A stretch of 64,000 bases of DNA from Chloroflexota bacterium (GCA_021323855.1 JAJPKE010000013.1:62001-126000); one strand, 5' to 3'. Counted from the first letter of the stretch, positions 34,302 through 44,299 are shown. Made by a program: numbers and translations. Notes: generated by a model from the sequence alone, not told the origin.

Positions 34302-34336
34302 CCCCTCTCCCCGCAGGGAGAGGGGCCAGGGGTGAG
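34302..34336. repeat. CCCCTCTCC/GGAGAGGGG palindromic repeat, copy 2
   Basis: CCCCTCTCC, a CCGCA-type loop, GGAGAGGGG, then CCAGGGGTGAGG. It lies between two convergent genes and may act as a bidirectional terminator. Related to the copies at 7280, 47677, 49182 and 62767. Confidence 0.75.
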
Positions 34337-34343
34337 GATACGC

Positions 34344-36236
34344 CTACGCGCTGATCCCTTCGAGCGTCACCGCATCCGGGCTGGTGTCGGGCACCTCAGC
34401 GAGACGACCCGCCGGGCCGAAGAGCAACAGGTCGAGTTCCTGCGCGTCTATCGTCTCCACCTGCATGAGATATTCGGAGATCGAAACCAGCTTTTCACGG
34501 TGTTCCGTCAGAATATCTTTTGCTGTCTTATACGCCTGATCCACCAGCAACGAAACCTCGGCGTCCGCCTGCGTCGCAAGCTGCGGCCCGACGTTGTCGT
34601 CTTCGATCAGTAGCATGCCAAGCGGACTCATGCCAAACTCGCGCACCATGCGCCGCGCAATGTTCGTCGCCATCTTGATATCCTGCGCCGCGCCGGTGGT
34701 GATGTCGCCAAAGATAATCTCTTCAGCGGCACGCCCACCCATCAGACCGGCCAGCTTGCCCAGCAACTCCGTCCGCCGCAGCAGTGCGCGGTCCTCCGCC
34801 GGAGCCGAGACCGTGATGCCAAGCGCCATGCCGCGTGAAATCGTGGAGACCTTCTGCACTGGGTCGCAGCCGGGCAGCATGCGCATGACAATAGCATGCC
34901 CCATCTCATGGTAGGCGACAATCGCCTTCTCGGCCTCCGTCAGCACATGGCTCTTGCGCTCCGGGCCGGCCATCACGCGCAAGATGGACTCTTCGAGGTC
35001 TGGCTGCTGAATCAGTTCGTGGTCGCGCCGCGCCGCCAGAATCGCCGCCTCGTTCAGCACGTTCGCCAGGTCCGCGCCAGACATGCCAGCCGTCTGCTTC
35101 GCCAGCCGTTCCAGGTTGACATTCGGCGCCAGTGGCTTGCCCTCCGCATGCACGCCGAGAATCGAGATGCGCCCGGCAACATCCGGCTTCTCTAGCATCA
35201 CCTGCCGGTCGAAGCGACCAGGACGCAGCAACGCCTGATCCAGCACATCGGGGCGGTTGGTCGCCGCAATTACCACGACATTATCATGCTTGGAGAATCC
35301 GTCCATCTCCACAAGCAACTGATTGAGCGTCTGCTCGCGCTCATCATTGCCGGTGGTCGGCATGCCGCCGCGCTGGCGACCCACCGCGTCAATCTCATCA
35401 ATGAAGATGATACAGGGCGCGTTTTCCTTCGCCATCTTGAAGAGGTCGCGTACACGGCTGGCGCCGACGCCGACGAACATCTCGACGAACTCCGAGCCAC
35501 TGACGCTATAGAATGCGACGCCAGCCTCGCCAGCCACCGCGCGCGAGATCAGCGTCTTGCCGGTTCCCGGCGGGCCAACTAGCAGCACCCCTTTGGGGAT
35601 GCGCGCGCCCATCTTCTGGAATTTCTCCGGATATTTGAGGAAATGAACGATCTCCTGGAGTTCCTCTTTTGCCTCCGGCGCGCCAGCGACATCTTTGAAC
35701 ATCACCGTCGGATGCGACTCGTTGAAGCGCACAGCGCGGCTGCGTCCGAAGGGCACAGCCTGCCCGGTGTTGCCGGCGCCGCCACTGGAGCGACGGATAA
35801 TCACGAACGCCAGCACAATCAGCAGGGCAAAGAGCGCCCCCTCCGCGACGATAGAGACCCACGCGGGCGTGCCGGTATCCGGCTGCGCCACGGTGACGGC
35901 AACGTTACGATCACGGAAGTACTGTGTCAGGGTTTGCCCATCTTCTTTGGTCGCGCTGTAATGCTGCCCATTGGTCGTGACAACCACCACGGTATTGCCA
36001 TTGATCGTGGCAGAACTCAGCTTGTGCTGGTCGGCCAGCGATAGCACCTGGCTGATGTTGGTCTGATGCACGATTGGACCATTATCATGCTGGCGCGAGG
36101 CCAGCGCAAACTCTACGAGACCCGCAAAGACTGCGACACAGACGAGCATCAGCAGCAGAAAGCGGGGATTGCGCCAGGACGGCAGCGGCGGCCTGGACGA
36201 CCGGGGAGATTTTGGTGGCTTGTTCCCTGACTCCAT
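34344..36236 (-). CDS. ftsH: ATP-dependent zinc metalloprotease FtsH
   Basis: This 630-residue membrane-bound AAA+ protease has an N-terminal transmembrane helix ([20 protein letters not shown]), a periplasmic-side domain (60-120), a second helix ([20 protein letters not shown]), the AAA domain with Walker A GPPGTGKT, Walker [12 protein letters not shown], pore loop [10 protein letters not shown] and [23 protein letters not shown], and the protease with HEMGHA (HExxH) plus the third zinc ligand in the [20 protein letters not shown] region. It degrades misfolded membrane and regulatory proteins. The lengthy basic N-terminal tail before helix 1 is unusual but common in Chloroflexi. GAGAGGA lies 13 bases upstream of the ATG. 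Confidence 0.96.
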   Translation of the reverse strand: MESGNKPPKSPRSSRPPLPSWRNPRFLLLMLVCVAVFAGLVEFALASRQHDNGPIVHQTNISQVLSLADQHKLSSATINGNTVVVVTTNGQHYSATKEDGQTLTQYFRDRNVAVTVAQPDTGTPAWVSIVAEGALFALLIVLAFVIIRRSSGGAGNTGQAVPFGRSRAVRFNESHPTVMFKDVAGAPEAKEELQEIVHFLKYPEKFQKMGARIPKGVLLVGPPGTGKTLISRAVAGEAGVAFYSVSGSEFVEMFVGVGASRVRDLFKMAKENAPCIIFIDEIDAVGRQRGGMPTTGNDEREQTLNQLLVEMDGFSKHDNVVVIAATNRPDVLDQALLRPGRFDRQVMLEKPDVAGRISILGVHAEGKPLAPNVNLERLAKQTAGMSGADLANVLNEAAILAARRDHELIQQPDLEESILRVMAGPERKSHVLTEAEKAIVAYHEMGHAIVMRMLPGCDPVQKVSTISRGMALGITVSAPAEDRALLRRTELLGKLAGLMGGRAAEEIIFGDITTGAAQDIKMATNIARRMVREFGMSPLGMLLIEDDNVGPQLATQADAEVSLLVDQAYKTAKDILTEHREKLVSISEYLMQVETIDAQELDLLLFGPAGRLAEVPDTSPDAVTLEGISA

Positions 36237-36707
36237 GTGCGGCAGGAATCCTCTCTACAAAAGGCTATGAGACTGGCACGACAGAAACCGCCAGAAACGG
36301 CGAACGACGAGACTATTGGTGTTTTGGGGCAATTGAGCGCCGACAGCCTATGGAACGAATGGTGTTTCAGCTTGTGGCGGGCGCTGCTCATCAACACCCG
36401 ACAGTCCGATTATATGCGCCTATCAGGACGAAACCAACAAGCAATTAGCATGTCCGTCCGCTTCTTATGGATGAGGTTCTGGCATGAGGAAGGGGAGATG
36501 TTTGTAACGCCTGTTTACAGCAAATGCGGATGCAAAGCGCGTTTGACGATACAGGTATTATGTCTTGTTGATGAGCAGAAAGGCGACAACGGCGGGCGGC
36601 GAAGAGCCACACGAATTCGTGCGGCTCTCGCTCCAAAAGTACCACCTACTGCCCGGCACTCGCCTGATGCGGTGCCCGCCATAGGCGGAGTTTCGCGGCT
36701 GGCGCCG
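36237..36707. other. 471-base gap, no gene seen
   Basis: Lies between ftsH and the zinc-ribbon protein, both on the minus strand. Its only clear structure is a hairpin at 36604-36627 (GAGCCACACG / CGTGCGGCTC around AATT, one mismatch) near the 3' end of the zinc-ribbon gene, possibly its terminator. The ftsH promoter should lie in the left part, but I cannot place it. Confidence 0.4.
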
Positions 36708-37673
36708 CTACTCGCTCTGTGCCACCGCCTGCACCTGACCACCAGCCGTATCGACAGGCGCTGTGCCCGTGCTATGCGCTTCAGGAGGATTGTACTGGGG
36801 GAGCCGCATCTCCGCGCGAATACGGCGAATACCCTGGTAGACCACGCCAGAATCGAGGCCAAGCTGCGCCGCGAGCCGTTTGTGGACGCCCACCTCCGGC
36901 ACCGGCAAAAGCGGCACATACGCTGCGCGAATCCGTTCGAGATCGGCGGAGCTGCCGGTGTACGATTGCAACTCCCACCAGCTTGGCAACTGGAGCCGCT
37001 GGCGTAGCTCGGCAACGACCCGCTTCACCGCCTGTTTCGGCACATGGAGTTCGGCGGCGATCTGCGTGCGGATGCCATCGAATTCGACCGGCTGCGCCAG
37101 TTCTTGATAGCGCGCCTCGATCTGCGCGCGCAGCTCATCGGTCAAGACGAAAGGCGGCGCTGGTGTACGCGCGGCCTCCTTCCCTTCTTTGGCCTCTCTG
37201 GTCTCTTTCGCGCTCTTCGCGGCAGTATGCTGAGGATGTTGAGGATGAGCATAGTCGGTCGTATGCGCGGGATGCGCACCCTTCTGCTGCTGTGGAGCGT
37301 GGCCAGGATGTCCCGCGTGGTCAACAGACTGGTCGCGGCGTTCATGCCCATCATGCTGCCGCTCAGGGTGGCCATCGTGTGGCTGGCGCCGCTCCGAGCC
37401 AGGGCGTCCATAGGCGGAGGAGCCGTACCGTTCAGTCTCCTGCGCAGGCGCGCTGATTGGCAACCCTGGCACGAGGATACCAGCGCCTGGTCCGGTAATG
37501 GTTGGTTGTTGCGTCTTCACCGGCGTGGCAACCGGCTTGCTGGTTGCGCCTTTGTTGGCGGCGCGCGCCGCACGTTCTTTCGCCTCGCACTCCGGGCAGA
37601 GCGTTTGCTTTGCGCCTGCTGACTTAAAGGGCTTCCCACATCGTGCGCAACGCATTTTGACTTTACCGCTCAT
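36708..37673 (-). CDS. zinc-ribbon protein with His-rich linker and two tandem HTH-like repeats
   Basis: This 321-residue protein begins with a treble-clef or zinc-ribbon unit (MRCARCGKPFKSAGAK then QTLCPECEAKE). A long disordered linker is very rich in His (PHDGHPERQHDGHERR and more, about 20 His over 70 residues), which may bind metal. The C-terminal 130 residues contain two similar helical repeats, IRTQIAAELHVPKQAVKRVV and VHKRLAAQLGLDSGVVYQGI, each followed by a helix ending in LP (RQRLQLPSWW and RAEMRLPQYN). This looks like two HTH units. I infer a metal-linked DNA-binding protein. GAAGGAG precedes the ATG at 37673. Confidence 0.55.
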   Translation of the reverse strand: MSGKVKMRCARCGKPFKSAGAKQTLCPECEAKERAARAANKGATSKPVATPVKTQQPTITGPGAGILVPGLPISAPAQETERYGSSAYGRPGSERRQPHDGHPERQHDGHERRDQSVDHAGHPGHAPQQQKGAHPAHTTDYAHPQHPQHTAAKSAKETREAKEGKEAARTPAPPFVLTDELRAQIEARYQELAQPVEFDGIRTQIAAELHVPKQAVKRVVAELRQRLQLPSWWELQSYTGSSADLERIRAAYVPLLPVPEVGVHKRLAAQLGLDSGVVYQGIRRIRAEMRLPQYNPPEAHSTGTAPVDTAGGQVQAVAQSE

Positions 37674-37922
37674 GCCGCACCGCTCCTTCTCTCTGCCAGA
37701 ACACAACACGCCGCCTTTCGCGGCAATGCGCTGTTAGTATAGGCCCCAGATGCGAGGGCGTCAACGCGCATCACAGAGAACGCATCACAGAGAAAAATGC
37801 AAAGGATTTGTACACCCGCTGGTACTTTCTTGCACAGGATGATAGTATAGGCGACGGCAGAAACAACACTGAGCATCAGAGGCCCAGAACCAACCGGACT
37901 CTCGCCGGAAGAGGGAAGCCCT

Positions 37923-38633
37923 ATGACAAACCTGGTCAATCATCTCATACAGATACTCGGCTCTGTGCCGGCGCTGTTGGTCTACCTCATCGCCGCCGTC
38001 TGGATGGGGCTGGAAAGCGCAGGCATTGGTGTGCCGATTGAACCGATGATGCTCTTCATCGGCTCGCTCGCTGCGGGGACACATCCGCATATCTTCCTGC
38101 CGCTGGCAATCCTCTGCGCGGCGCTCGGCTGCCTGCTCTTCGCCTTCATCGCGTATACGATTGGAGAGCGCGTCGGCACCAGGTCCATTACACGGGTTGG
38201 GCACTATGTGGGACTCAACCAGGAGCGCGCCGACCATATCGAGTTGTGGCTACGGCATCGCGGCGGCATCGGCGTCTTCATCGCGCGCCTGACGCCGATG
38301 GTGCGCACCTTCGGCTCTTACATCATGGGCGCCGCCGATATTCCCAAACGCACCTTCCTCATCAGCACGTTTCTGGGGTCGCTCCTCTATTGTGGCATCT
38401 TCATCACGCTTGGCGACCTGCTCGGAGCCAACTATCGCGCGCCGCTGGACTGGCTGGATAGCCACGTGGGATTCGGCGCATATGCCATCGTCATCGGCGT
38501 CATCATCGCGTTGCTGGTGCTGCATCATTTCTGGGGGCGGCTCGCGCGCTATCGCCTGGCGTTGCACTATCATCACCACATGGCCAAGCAGGCCAATGTA
38601 CCGGCGCCCACTGCGCAGGGTACTGGCGCATGA
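37923..38633 (+). CDS. DedA family membrane protein
   Basis: This 236-residue protein has about five hydrophobic segments and the DedA/SNARE-associated pattern: GIGVPIEPMMLFIGSLA, GCLLFAFIAYTIGERVG, and the core FIARLTPMVRTFGSYIMGAA with ISTFLGSLLYCGIFITLGDL. DedA proteins include undecaprenyl-phosphate and phospholipid flippases or transporters. A His-rich C-terminal tail (LALHYHHHMAKQ) is cytoplasmic by prediction. GGAAGAGGG precedes the ATG. It converges on the MgtC gene with a nine-base gap. Confidence 0.88.
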   Translation: MTNLVNHLIQILGSVPALLVYLIAAVWMGLESAGIGVPIEPMMLFIGSLAAGTHPHIFLPLAILCAALGCLLFAFIAYTIGERVGTRSITRVGHYVGLNQERADHIELWLRHRGGIGVFIARLTPMVRTFGSYIMGAADIPKRTFLISTFLGSLLYCGIFITLGDLLGANYRAPLDWLDSHVGFGAYAIVIGVIIALLVLHHFWGRLARYRLALHYHHHMAKQANVPAPTAQGTGA

Positions 38634-38642
38634 GGTGGGATG

Positions 38643-39413
38643 CTACCTCCCAGCCAATGGCGTTTCGTCTCTCGTGGGGGTGGTGGGGACACGAGATGCG
38701 CTGATGATGACGTTGCTCACTTCGATATCCATTTCCACACTTGTGACCTGTGGCAACGCGCGTAATTCGCTGATGATGTGCAGTGATTGCCGCGAGGCGC
38801 GGGTACGGCAGTGGAGTTCGATGGTATCGCCGCGCTCGCCGGAACGCAGCCGGACCGAATTGATAGTGACACCAGCATGCGTGCAAACGTCATAGGCGCT
38901 GCGTATCACCTGGTCGGTATTCGCTTGCGGAGCGAGCAGCAGATGATATTTCTGCGTCGCCCGGTTGGGCACGAGCCGCCGTTCGAGCGGGCGCACCACC
39001 TCCAACACAACGAGACTCAGCGCCGTTGCCAGCGCCGCTTCCCAGAGCAGACCCAGCCCGCAAGCCATGCCGACGCCAGCAACAAACCAGATGGCCGCCG
39101 CAGTGGTCAGCCCTTGCACGTAGTCTTTATGCAGGAAGATAGCGCCAGCCCCCAGAAAGCCAATACCGCTGACGATCTGCGCGATTACACGTGAAGGGTC
39201 CACTTTCGCATAGGCGCTGCTGGCGAAGTCGGTGAAGCCATAGGCGGAGATCAAGCTGATGAGCGCGGCGCCCATCGCCACCAGCGCGAGCGTCCGCAGG
39301 CCGGCGGCCTGTTCGCGCCCCTCGCGGCGTTCGCGTTCCAGGCCAAGAATCGCGCCCAGGATCAGCGCCACCGCAAGCCGCAGCGCCCATAAGCCGAAAG
39401 GCAGAACTATCAC
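38643..39413 (-). CDS. MgtC/SapB family protein
   Basis: This 256-residue protein has an N-terminal MgtC domain with about five transmembrane segments: LRLAVALILGAILGLERERR, GLRTLALVAMGAALISL, and SGIGFLGAGAIFLHKDYVQG ending in LTTAAAIWFVAGVGMACG. The soluble C-terminal part (residues 150-230, YHLLLAPQANTDQVIRSAYD and onward) looks like the ACT-like regulatory domain of SapB-type members. MgtC proteins help adaptation to low magnesium and may modulate ATP synthase or P-type ATPases. Its ATG is followed by a short gap holding AT-rich promoter DNA shared with the divergent beta-propeller gene. Confidence is high in the family, low in the cargo. Confidence 0.9.
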   Translation of the reverse strand: MIVLPFGLWALRLAVALILGAILGLERERREGREQAAGLRTLALVAMGAALISLISAYGFTDFASSAYAKVDPSRVIAQIVSGIGFLGAGAIFLHKDYVQGLTTAAAIWFVAGVGMACGLGLLWEAALATALSLVVLEVVRPLERRLVPNRATQKYHLLLAPQANTDQVIRSAYDVCTHAGVTINSVRLRSGERGDTIELHCRTRASRQSLHIISELRALPQVTSVEMDIEVSNVIISASRVPTTPTRDETPLAGR

Positions 39414-39650
39414 GCTAACACTCCGTCCCTCGCTCTTTTCGCTCTCCGCTGGATGTGAGATGCAGCATAGCCCACTATATCGCTATATTGTATCGTATAC
39501 CTGTATCTACGTATATCATGGGGCATGCCCTGACACGCCAATTTGTTCTTTGTTGTGGCGTTTCCTTTGCGGTATATCAAATGAGGCGAATAATCTCTGC
39601 GGTGCGATTGGGCTGAAAGACGGTTTTCTTCCGCCAGGAAGGTGCAAGCA

Positions 39651-41123
39651 ATGCCTGATAAGGCTGATAAGGCTGATAAGGCTGATAAGGCTGATATATT
39701 CGATGATGGCGATGAGTTTGTCGTCGAAACCGGCGCCATCACCAGCGAGCGGCAGTTGACTGGTCAGCAGAAGCTACGGCGCGGCGCGCTGGCCGTGCTG
39801 ACGGTGCTGGTGGCGGCCTTCTTCCTCCTGGGCGGTCCCTCAGCGACCTCATCATTGCTCAGCTCGCTCCAGGCCGCCTTCCGCCAGCCGGTCGCCTCTG
39901 CCAAAGCGCCACCACGGCTCGATAACGTCTCTCTAGACGAATTGCATGTTCCGCTATCCACCACCGATAATCTGACGACGCACTATAGCCCAGCCAACGG
40001 ACCCGATGGACTGATCTATGCCTGTTGGAGCCAGGGACGCGCCGCCACCACCCCAGCCCTTGTGCATGCGCTGCATGTCGCCCTCTGGACCAATGCGACG
40101 CACACCTGGAATGAGGTTTCCGCGCCGGTAGCAGCGGCTTCGATCTGTTCTATCGTGCCAGATCGAGAGCGCGAACAGAGCGCCCTGCTGGTCGCCTGGC
40201 CGACGCGCGATGCTGCCACCGTTCCCTGCCAATTGCCCCAACTCTTTCATACCGATGACGCCGGACGAGATTGGAACAACGTTCCGTGGCCGGCGGAGGC
40301 ACAACCTGCCTGTAATCCCAGCTTTTTTCTCGCAGCCGGGCGGCTCTATGTGAGCGCAACGACACCGCTGCTCCCCACCAATCTCTTGCAGCCATCGGCT
40401 GCTGCTGGCTTCCTCCTGACGACGGACACCGGCCTCATCTTCTGGAAGGTTGACGACGCCGGACAGGCGGGCGATACCTCATTCCAACTCATTGCGCTGC
40501 GTCCCGGCGGCAAATTGCTGGCGGAAGCGTTGCGCGCCGACGGAAACAGTGGCCAGGAGCAGGGCACGCTGTGGGAGAGCGACGACACCGGCGCGCACTG
40601 GAGCGCCAGCGTCTCGTTGCCAGGAAACGCGCCACAGGTCTCGGTCTCCAGTGACCCACAGGCAACCGATCATGGCGGCTGGGGCTACCTCTATGTCACG
40701 TTCCTGAGCGAAGGAACCGGTGGTGGACATCAGAGCCTTGCCTATGGAACCATCACGACTTCTGGCACATTGTGGACGCCGTTGCCGCTGCCAATGGCCG
40801 ATAATACCTTTCCTGGCCGACCCATGGGCAGCCTCGTACCGGATGGCAGCGAGGGACCGCTGGAAAGCATGCTCTATCTCCTCCCTGAAAGCAGCAGCGC
40901 CCGCGCCCTCTCGCCGCTGTATATGCCCTGGGTCTGGGATACGGCGCGCGGAGAGTGGCTGCTCGACTCTGTATACCTGCCGGCTGATACCCTGCCGCAG
41001 GGCAGCGCCTGGAACAACGGCACGCTCAGTATCGTGTTCTCGGTCGTTCACCAGGGCATCATTCCCTCCACCGTGACCTTCATCTCCACCATCACGCCCA
41101 ATGGCATGCGCAATCCCGGCTAG
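39651..41123 (+). CDS. membrane-anchored beta-propeller (BNR/sialidase-like) protein
   Basis: This protein of about 490 residues starts with Lys-Ala-Asp tripeptide repeats (encoded by a 9-base tandem AAGGCTGAT), a short acidic cytoplasmic part, one transmembrane helix (GALAVLTVLVAAFFLLGG), and an extracytoplasmic domain with repeats of the Asp-box/BNR type: TDDAGRDWNNVPW, TTDTGLIFWKV and SDDTGAHWSASVSL. These fit a six- or seven-bladed propeller as in sialidases and photosystem-assembly Ycf48-like proteins, but catalytic Arg triads of sialidases are not evident. It probably binds ligands or proteins outside the membrane. AGGAAGG precedes the ATG at 39651. Confidence 0.7.
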   Translation: MPDKADKADKADKADIFDDGDEFVVETGAITSERQLTGQQKLRRGALAVLTVLVAAFFLLGGPSATSSLLSSLQAAFRQPVASAKAPPRLDNVSLDELHVPLSTTDNLTTHYSPANGPDGLIYACWSQGRAATTPALVHALHVALWTNATHTWNEVSAPVAAASICSIVPDREREQSALLVAWPTRDAATVPCQLPQLFHTDDAGRDWNNVPWPAEAQPACNPSFFLAAGRLYVSATTPLLPTNLLQPSAAAGFLLTTDTGLIFWKVDDAGQAGDTSFQLIALRPGGKLLAEALRADGNSGQEQGTLWESDDTGAHWSASVSLPGNAPQVSVSSDPQATDHGGWGYLYVTFLSEGTGGGHQSLAYGTITTSGTLWTPLPLPMADNTFPGRPMGSLVPDGSEGPLESMLYLLPESSSARALSPLYMPWVWDTARGEWLLDSVYLPADTLPQGSAWNNGTLSIVFSVVHQGIIPSTVTFISTITPNGMRNPG

Positions 41124-41356
41124 CTCTGCTCTCGCGCGAAATATAGAGAGGTCTGACTTTGAGGTTGCCTGACGTTGGTACATCCGTCACTGGAAACTGA
41201 ACGGTAGCATCGGAATATGATACACTGACCCAGGATTTCATCATGTTGGTATACACCGTATCCCTATTGACGCGGGATAGTTCAACTACAAGCTATGACA
41301 CACCAGATCATTCCAGATCATTGCGGTGAAGCACGGCGAACGAGCGAGGCGACTGA

Positions 41357-42673
41357 ATGACAACAGCGGAGACAGCACCAACCGGGCAACCCGGCGCGCA
41401 AGACGCAGCGCGCCGCTCCTATGATGTGCTGATCGTCGGCGGCGGACCGGCGGGATTGAGCGCGGCGGAGGCGGCGGCAAAGGGTGGTGCGCGGGTGGCG
41501 CTCTTAGAGCGCCAGAAAGAGATTGGCTACCCGATTCATACCAGCGGCGGAAGCTGGATCAGCGACATGAAGGCGCTGAATATCCCCTCCGAACTCTATT
41601 ATCCCATCCGCAGCGTCTTCTTTCTTTCGCCGCACCGCGAAGTGCGCTTCGATTATCCCGATCCGGTCTGCTGTGTGCTGGATGTGCGCGGCGTCTATCA
41701 GCATCTTGCTGGGCGCGCGGTTGCGGCGGGGGCCAACCTGCATCCCAATTCGCCGGTCGAACGCCCCATCGTGGAAGATGGCAAAGTGGTCGGCGTCGTG
41801 GCGAAGGACCACCGCAACCGCATCACAGAATGGCGCGCGCCGGTCGTCATTGACGCCAGCGGTTTCTCCTGCACCCTCTCGACTCGCGCCAATCTGCATG
41901 CTGGCTACAAACGCTATGGCTACGGCGCGGAATATGACTTTTACGCGCCGAACTACGATCCCAACAGCCTCTATCTGATTATGGGGAGCCAGGTCGCGCC
42001 CGCTGGCTATGCCTGGGCCTTCCCGCGCGGCAAGGGGCGTGTGCGCCTGGGCGTCGGCGTGATCCGCCCAGACGTGGAGGCCGACGCACGCGAATATCTC
42101 GATACGTTTGCCGAACGGCTACCCTCTCTCGCGCCGGTGTTTGCTGGCGCCAGCCCTATCGAATACCATACCGGCCTGTTCCCCTCAGAAGGCGTAGTCG
42201 AACGCTTCGTCGGTGAAGGGCTGATTGCCACCGGCGACGCCGCCGGGCACGGCTCAACGCTGGTGGGTGAGGGGATTCGCTTCGCCATCTACAGCGGACA
42301 GATGGCTGGCGCAGTGGCGGCGGAGGCGGTGCGCGCGGGCGATAGCTCGGCGCAGTTCCTCGCGCGCTATGATCGCCAGTGGCGGGCGCGCTTTGGCCGC
42401 GAGATGGACATCTCCTATATCGTCAACCAGCGCATCGCCGCGTGGAGCGATGAGAAATGGGATGAGGGTATCGAACTGCTCAAACGTCTGACTCCGGCGC
42501 AGGCGGCTGAATTGTTGCGTGGCGACTATAGCGCCGGTCTCTTTCTTGGCGTGCTGCGCCGCAATCCGGGGTTGCTCCGCACCGGCGCGCGCAAGTTCTT
42601 CGAGCTGGCGATGCAGCGCCTGGGCCGCCCAGGACCACTAAGCGACGCCGATCTGGCGACCTCCAACGCCTGA
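41357..42673 (+). CDS. FAD-dependent geranylgeranyl-reductase-like oxidoreductase
   Basis: This 438-residue flavoprotein begins with the dinucleotide motif VLIVGGGPAGLSAAEAAAKG, has the second FAD contact GEGLIATGDAAGHGSTLVGE (GDAA), and a middle domain with GYAWAFPRGKGRVRLGVGV as in GGR/UbiH-like enzymes (the PxxYxWxFP pattern of geranylgeranyl reductases is recognisable as YAWAFP). Such enzymes saturate the isoprenoid chains of archaeal or bacterial lipids, carotenoids or quinones. The C-terminal 110 residues are helical. GAGG precedes the ATG. It is followed, after 100 bases, by the HTH-kinase gene. Confidence 0.85.
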   Translation: MTTAETAPTGQPGAQDAARRSYDVLIVGGGPAGLSAAEAAAKGGARVALLERQKEIGYPIHTSGGSWISDMKALNIPSELYYPIRSVFFLSPHREVRFDYPDPVCCVLDVRGVYQHLAGRAVAAGANLHPNSPVERPIVEDGKVVGVVAKDHRNRITEWRAPVVIDASGFSCTLSTRANLHAGYKRYGYGAEYDFYAPNYDPNSLYLIMGSQVAPAGYAWAFPRGKGRVRLGVGVIRPDVEADAREYLDTFAERLPSLAPVFAGASPIEYHTGLFPSEGVVERFVGEGLIATGDAAGHGSTLVGEGIRFAIYSGQMAGAVAAEAVRAGDSSAQFLARYDRQWRARFGREMDISYIVNQRIAAWSDEKWDEGIELLKRLTPAQAAELLRGDYSAGLFLGVLRRNPGLLRTGARKFFELAMQRLGRPGPLSDADLATSNA

Positions 42674-42773
42674 GTTCTGGAGAGGCACCCGTTATGGCGC
42701 AAGCGAGATATGCAAGATATGGCATGGCACATGCGTTCAGCCGGACATACCACGTCGTAGGAGCAGTGTCCGC

Positions 42774-44252
42774 ATGGTAGCACCGCAGCGTTATCCGGCG
42801 CAGACGCGCGTCGAGCAATCTGAACAGTCGCTCGATACATTCCTCGCCGCCACGTTTCGCCATCCACTTCGTATCGCTATTCTGCGCGCCATCAACGCCA
42901 GGCCAGGCGGTGTCTCCTATCGCGAGTTGACGCAGATGCTCCGCCCCAGCAACGCCCAATCCATCGCCCGGCATCTGCGCATCCTGCGGCGCGTCGGCGC
43001 GATTGTGCCGCATGTCAGCGAGGATACCGACGGCATTAGCTACCTGCTGGCGGAGACACCGCAGGCGCAGACGTTGCGTGTCATGCTGGGCGCGGCAACG
43101 GTGAGTTCGCTGGAAGAACGCTGGAAACAGGCGGACCTGCTTCAGACGGTGATCGAGGCGACACCCGAAGCGATTGTGCTGGCCGGTGAACATGGCGAGT
43201 TTCTGCTGGTCAATCATACCGCTGAATCGCTCTGGGGATTCGCCAAACCCGAAGGAATCAGTACGCGGAACTACGCTGATGTGTTCCGCTGCTACTCACC
43301 AGAAGGTGATCTGCTCACAGTGGAAGAGATGCCCATCCCACGCGCGCTGGCTGGTGAGGTAGTCATCGGTCAGGAATTGACCTATGAACGACCCGATGGC
43401 ACGAAGCTCGATCTCCTCTGTAACGCCGCGCCCATCTATAGCTCAGCCGGTTCAGCGAATGCCGGAGAGCAGCGCATCATCGGCGTCGTCTGTGCTTTCC
43501 AGGACATCACGCAGTTGAAGGCGCTTGAACGCCAGCGTGACGAGTTCTTGAGCATTGCGGCGCACGAGCTACGCACGCCGCTCACCAGCATCCTGGGAAC
43601 GGTGCAGGTGTTGCTGCGACAGGTAGCGCGTGCCTCGGATGAGCGCCCCGTTGATCTGGTAGGCATGAAACGTGGGCTGGATCGCGTCAACGACCAATCT
43701 CAGCGTATCAACAAGCTGGTCTCCGATCTGCTAGATACGTCGCGCATCCAGGCCGGGCGATTGGAGTTTACGATGGAGCCAGCGGATATGACGGCCATCG
43801 TGCGCGAGGCGGTGGATGGGCAGCGGATGGCGCATCCAGGGCGCCGCATCATCGTCACCGCGCCGGACACATCAACGCCGGTCTTTGGCGATGCGATGCG
43901 GCTGGGGCAGGTGGTGGACAACCTGCTGACGAACGCGCTGAAGTATAGCGCCGATAAGATGCCGGTTGAGGTGCGACTGACGAGCGAGGAAGGGATGGCG
44001 CATGTCAGCGTGCGCGACTACGGCGACGGCATCCCACAGGAGGCGATTCCGCATCTCTTCGAGCGCTTCTATCGCGCGCCGGGCGTCGAGGTGAAGTCTG
44101 AATCCGGCGTGGGGCTTGGCCTCGGTCTCTACATCACCTACACTATTGTCGCGCGCCACAACGGCTCTATCGAAGTGGAGTCCACGCCGGGCCACGGCAC
44201 CACCTTCCATGTGTACATTCCACTGGAGCGCGCCGAAAGCGTGGGCGCTTGA
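42774..44252 (+). CDS. soluble sensor histidine kinase fused to an ArsR-like winged helix
   Basis: This is a 492-residue protein. Residues 25-105 form a winged helix resembling ArsR/HTH_20 (HPLRIAILRAINARPGGVSY then ELTQMLRPSNAQSIARHLR). A PAS domain follows (about 120-245, including VIEATPEAIVLAGEHGEFLL), then a HisKA dimerisation domain with H264 (FLSIAAHELRTPLTSILG), and a HATPase domain with N box NLLTNALKYS, G1 VRDYGDGIP and G2 GVGLGLGLYI. No transmembrane segment is visible, so it senses a cytoplasmic signal through PAS. There is no response regulator beside it. A kinase with its own DNA-binding domain is uncommon. AGGAG precedes the ATG. Confidence 0.9.
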   Translation: MVAPQRYPAQTRVEQSEQSLDTFLAATFRHPLRIAILRAINARPGGVSYRELTQMLRPSNAQSIARHLRILRRVGAIVPHVSEDTDGISYLLAETPQAQTLRVMLGAATVSSLEERWKQADLLQTVIEATPEAIVLAGEHGEFLLVNHTAESLWGFAKPEGISTRNYADVFRCYSPEGDLLTVEEMPIPRALAGEVVIGQELTYERPDGTKLDLLCNAAPIYSSAGSANAGEQRIIGVVCAFQDITQLKALERQRDEFLSIAAHELRTPLTSILGTVQVLLRQVARASDERPVDLVGMKRGLDRVNDQSQRINKLVSDLLDTSRIQAGRLEFTMEPADMTAIVREAVDGQRMAHPGRRIIVTAPDTSTPVFGDAMRLGQVVDNLLTNALKYSADKMPVEVRLTSEEGMAHVSVRDYGDGIPQEAIPHLFERFYRAPGVEVKSESGVGLGLGLYITYTIVARHNGSIEVESTPGHGTTFHVYIPLERAESVGA

Positions 44253-44299
44253 CGCCGCTCCGTGGCAGGCGATACACTGGCATGAAGTAATCATCACTA

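Noticed and set aside
36237-37007. 256-codon frame beginning in the ftsH gap
   Set aside because: Runs antisense to the zinc-ribbon gene and has no coding signature in the gap.
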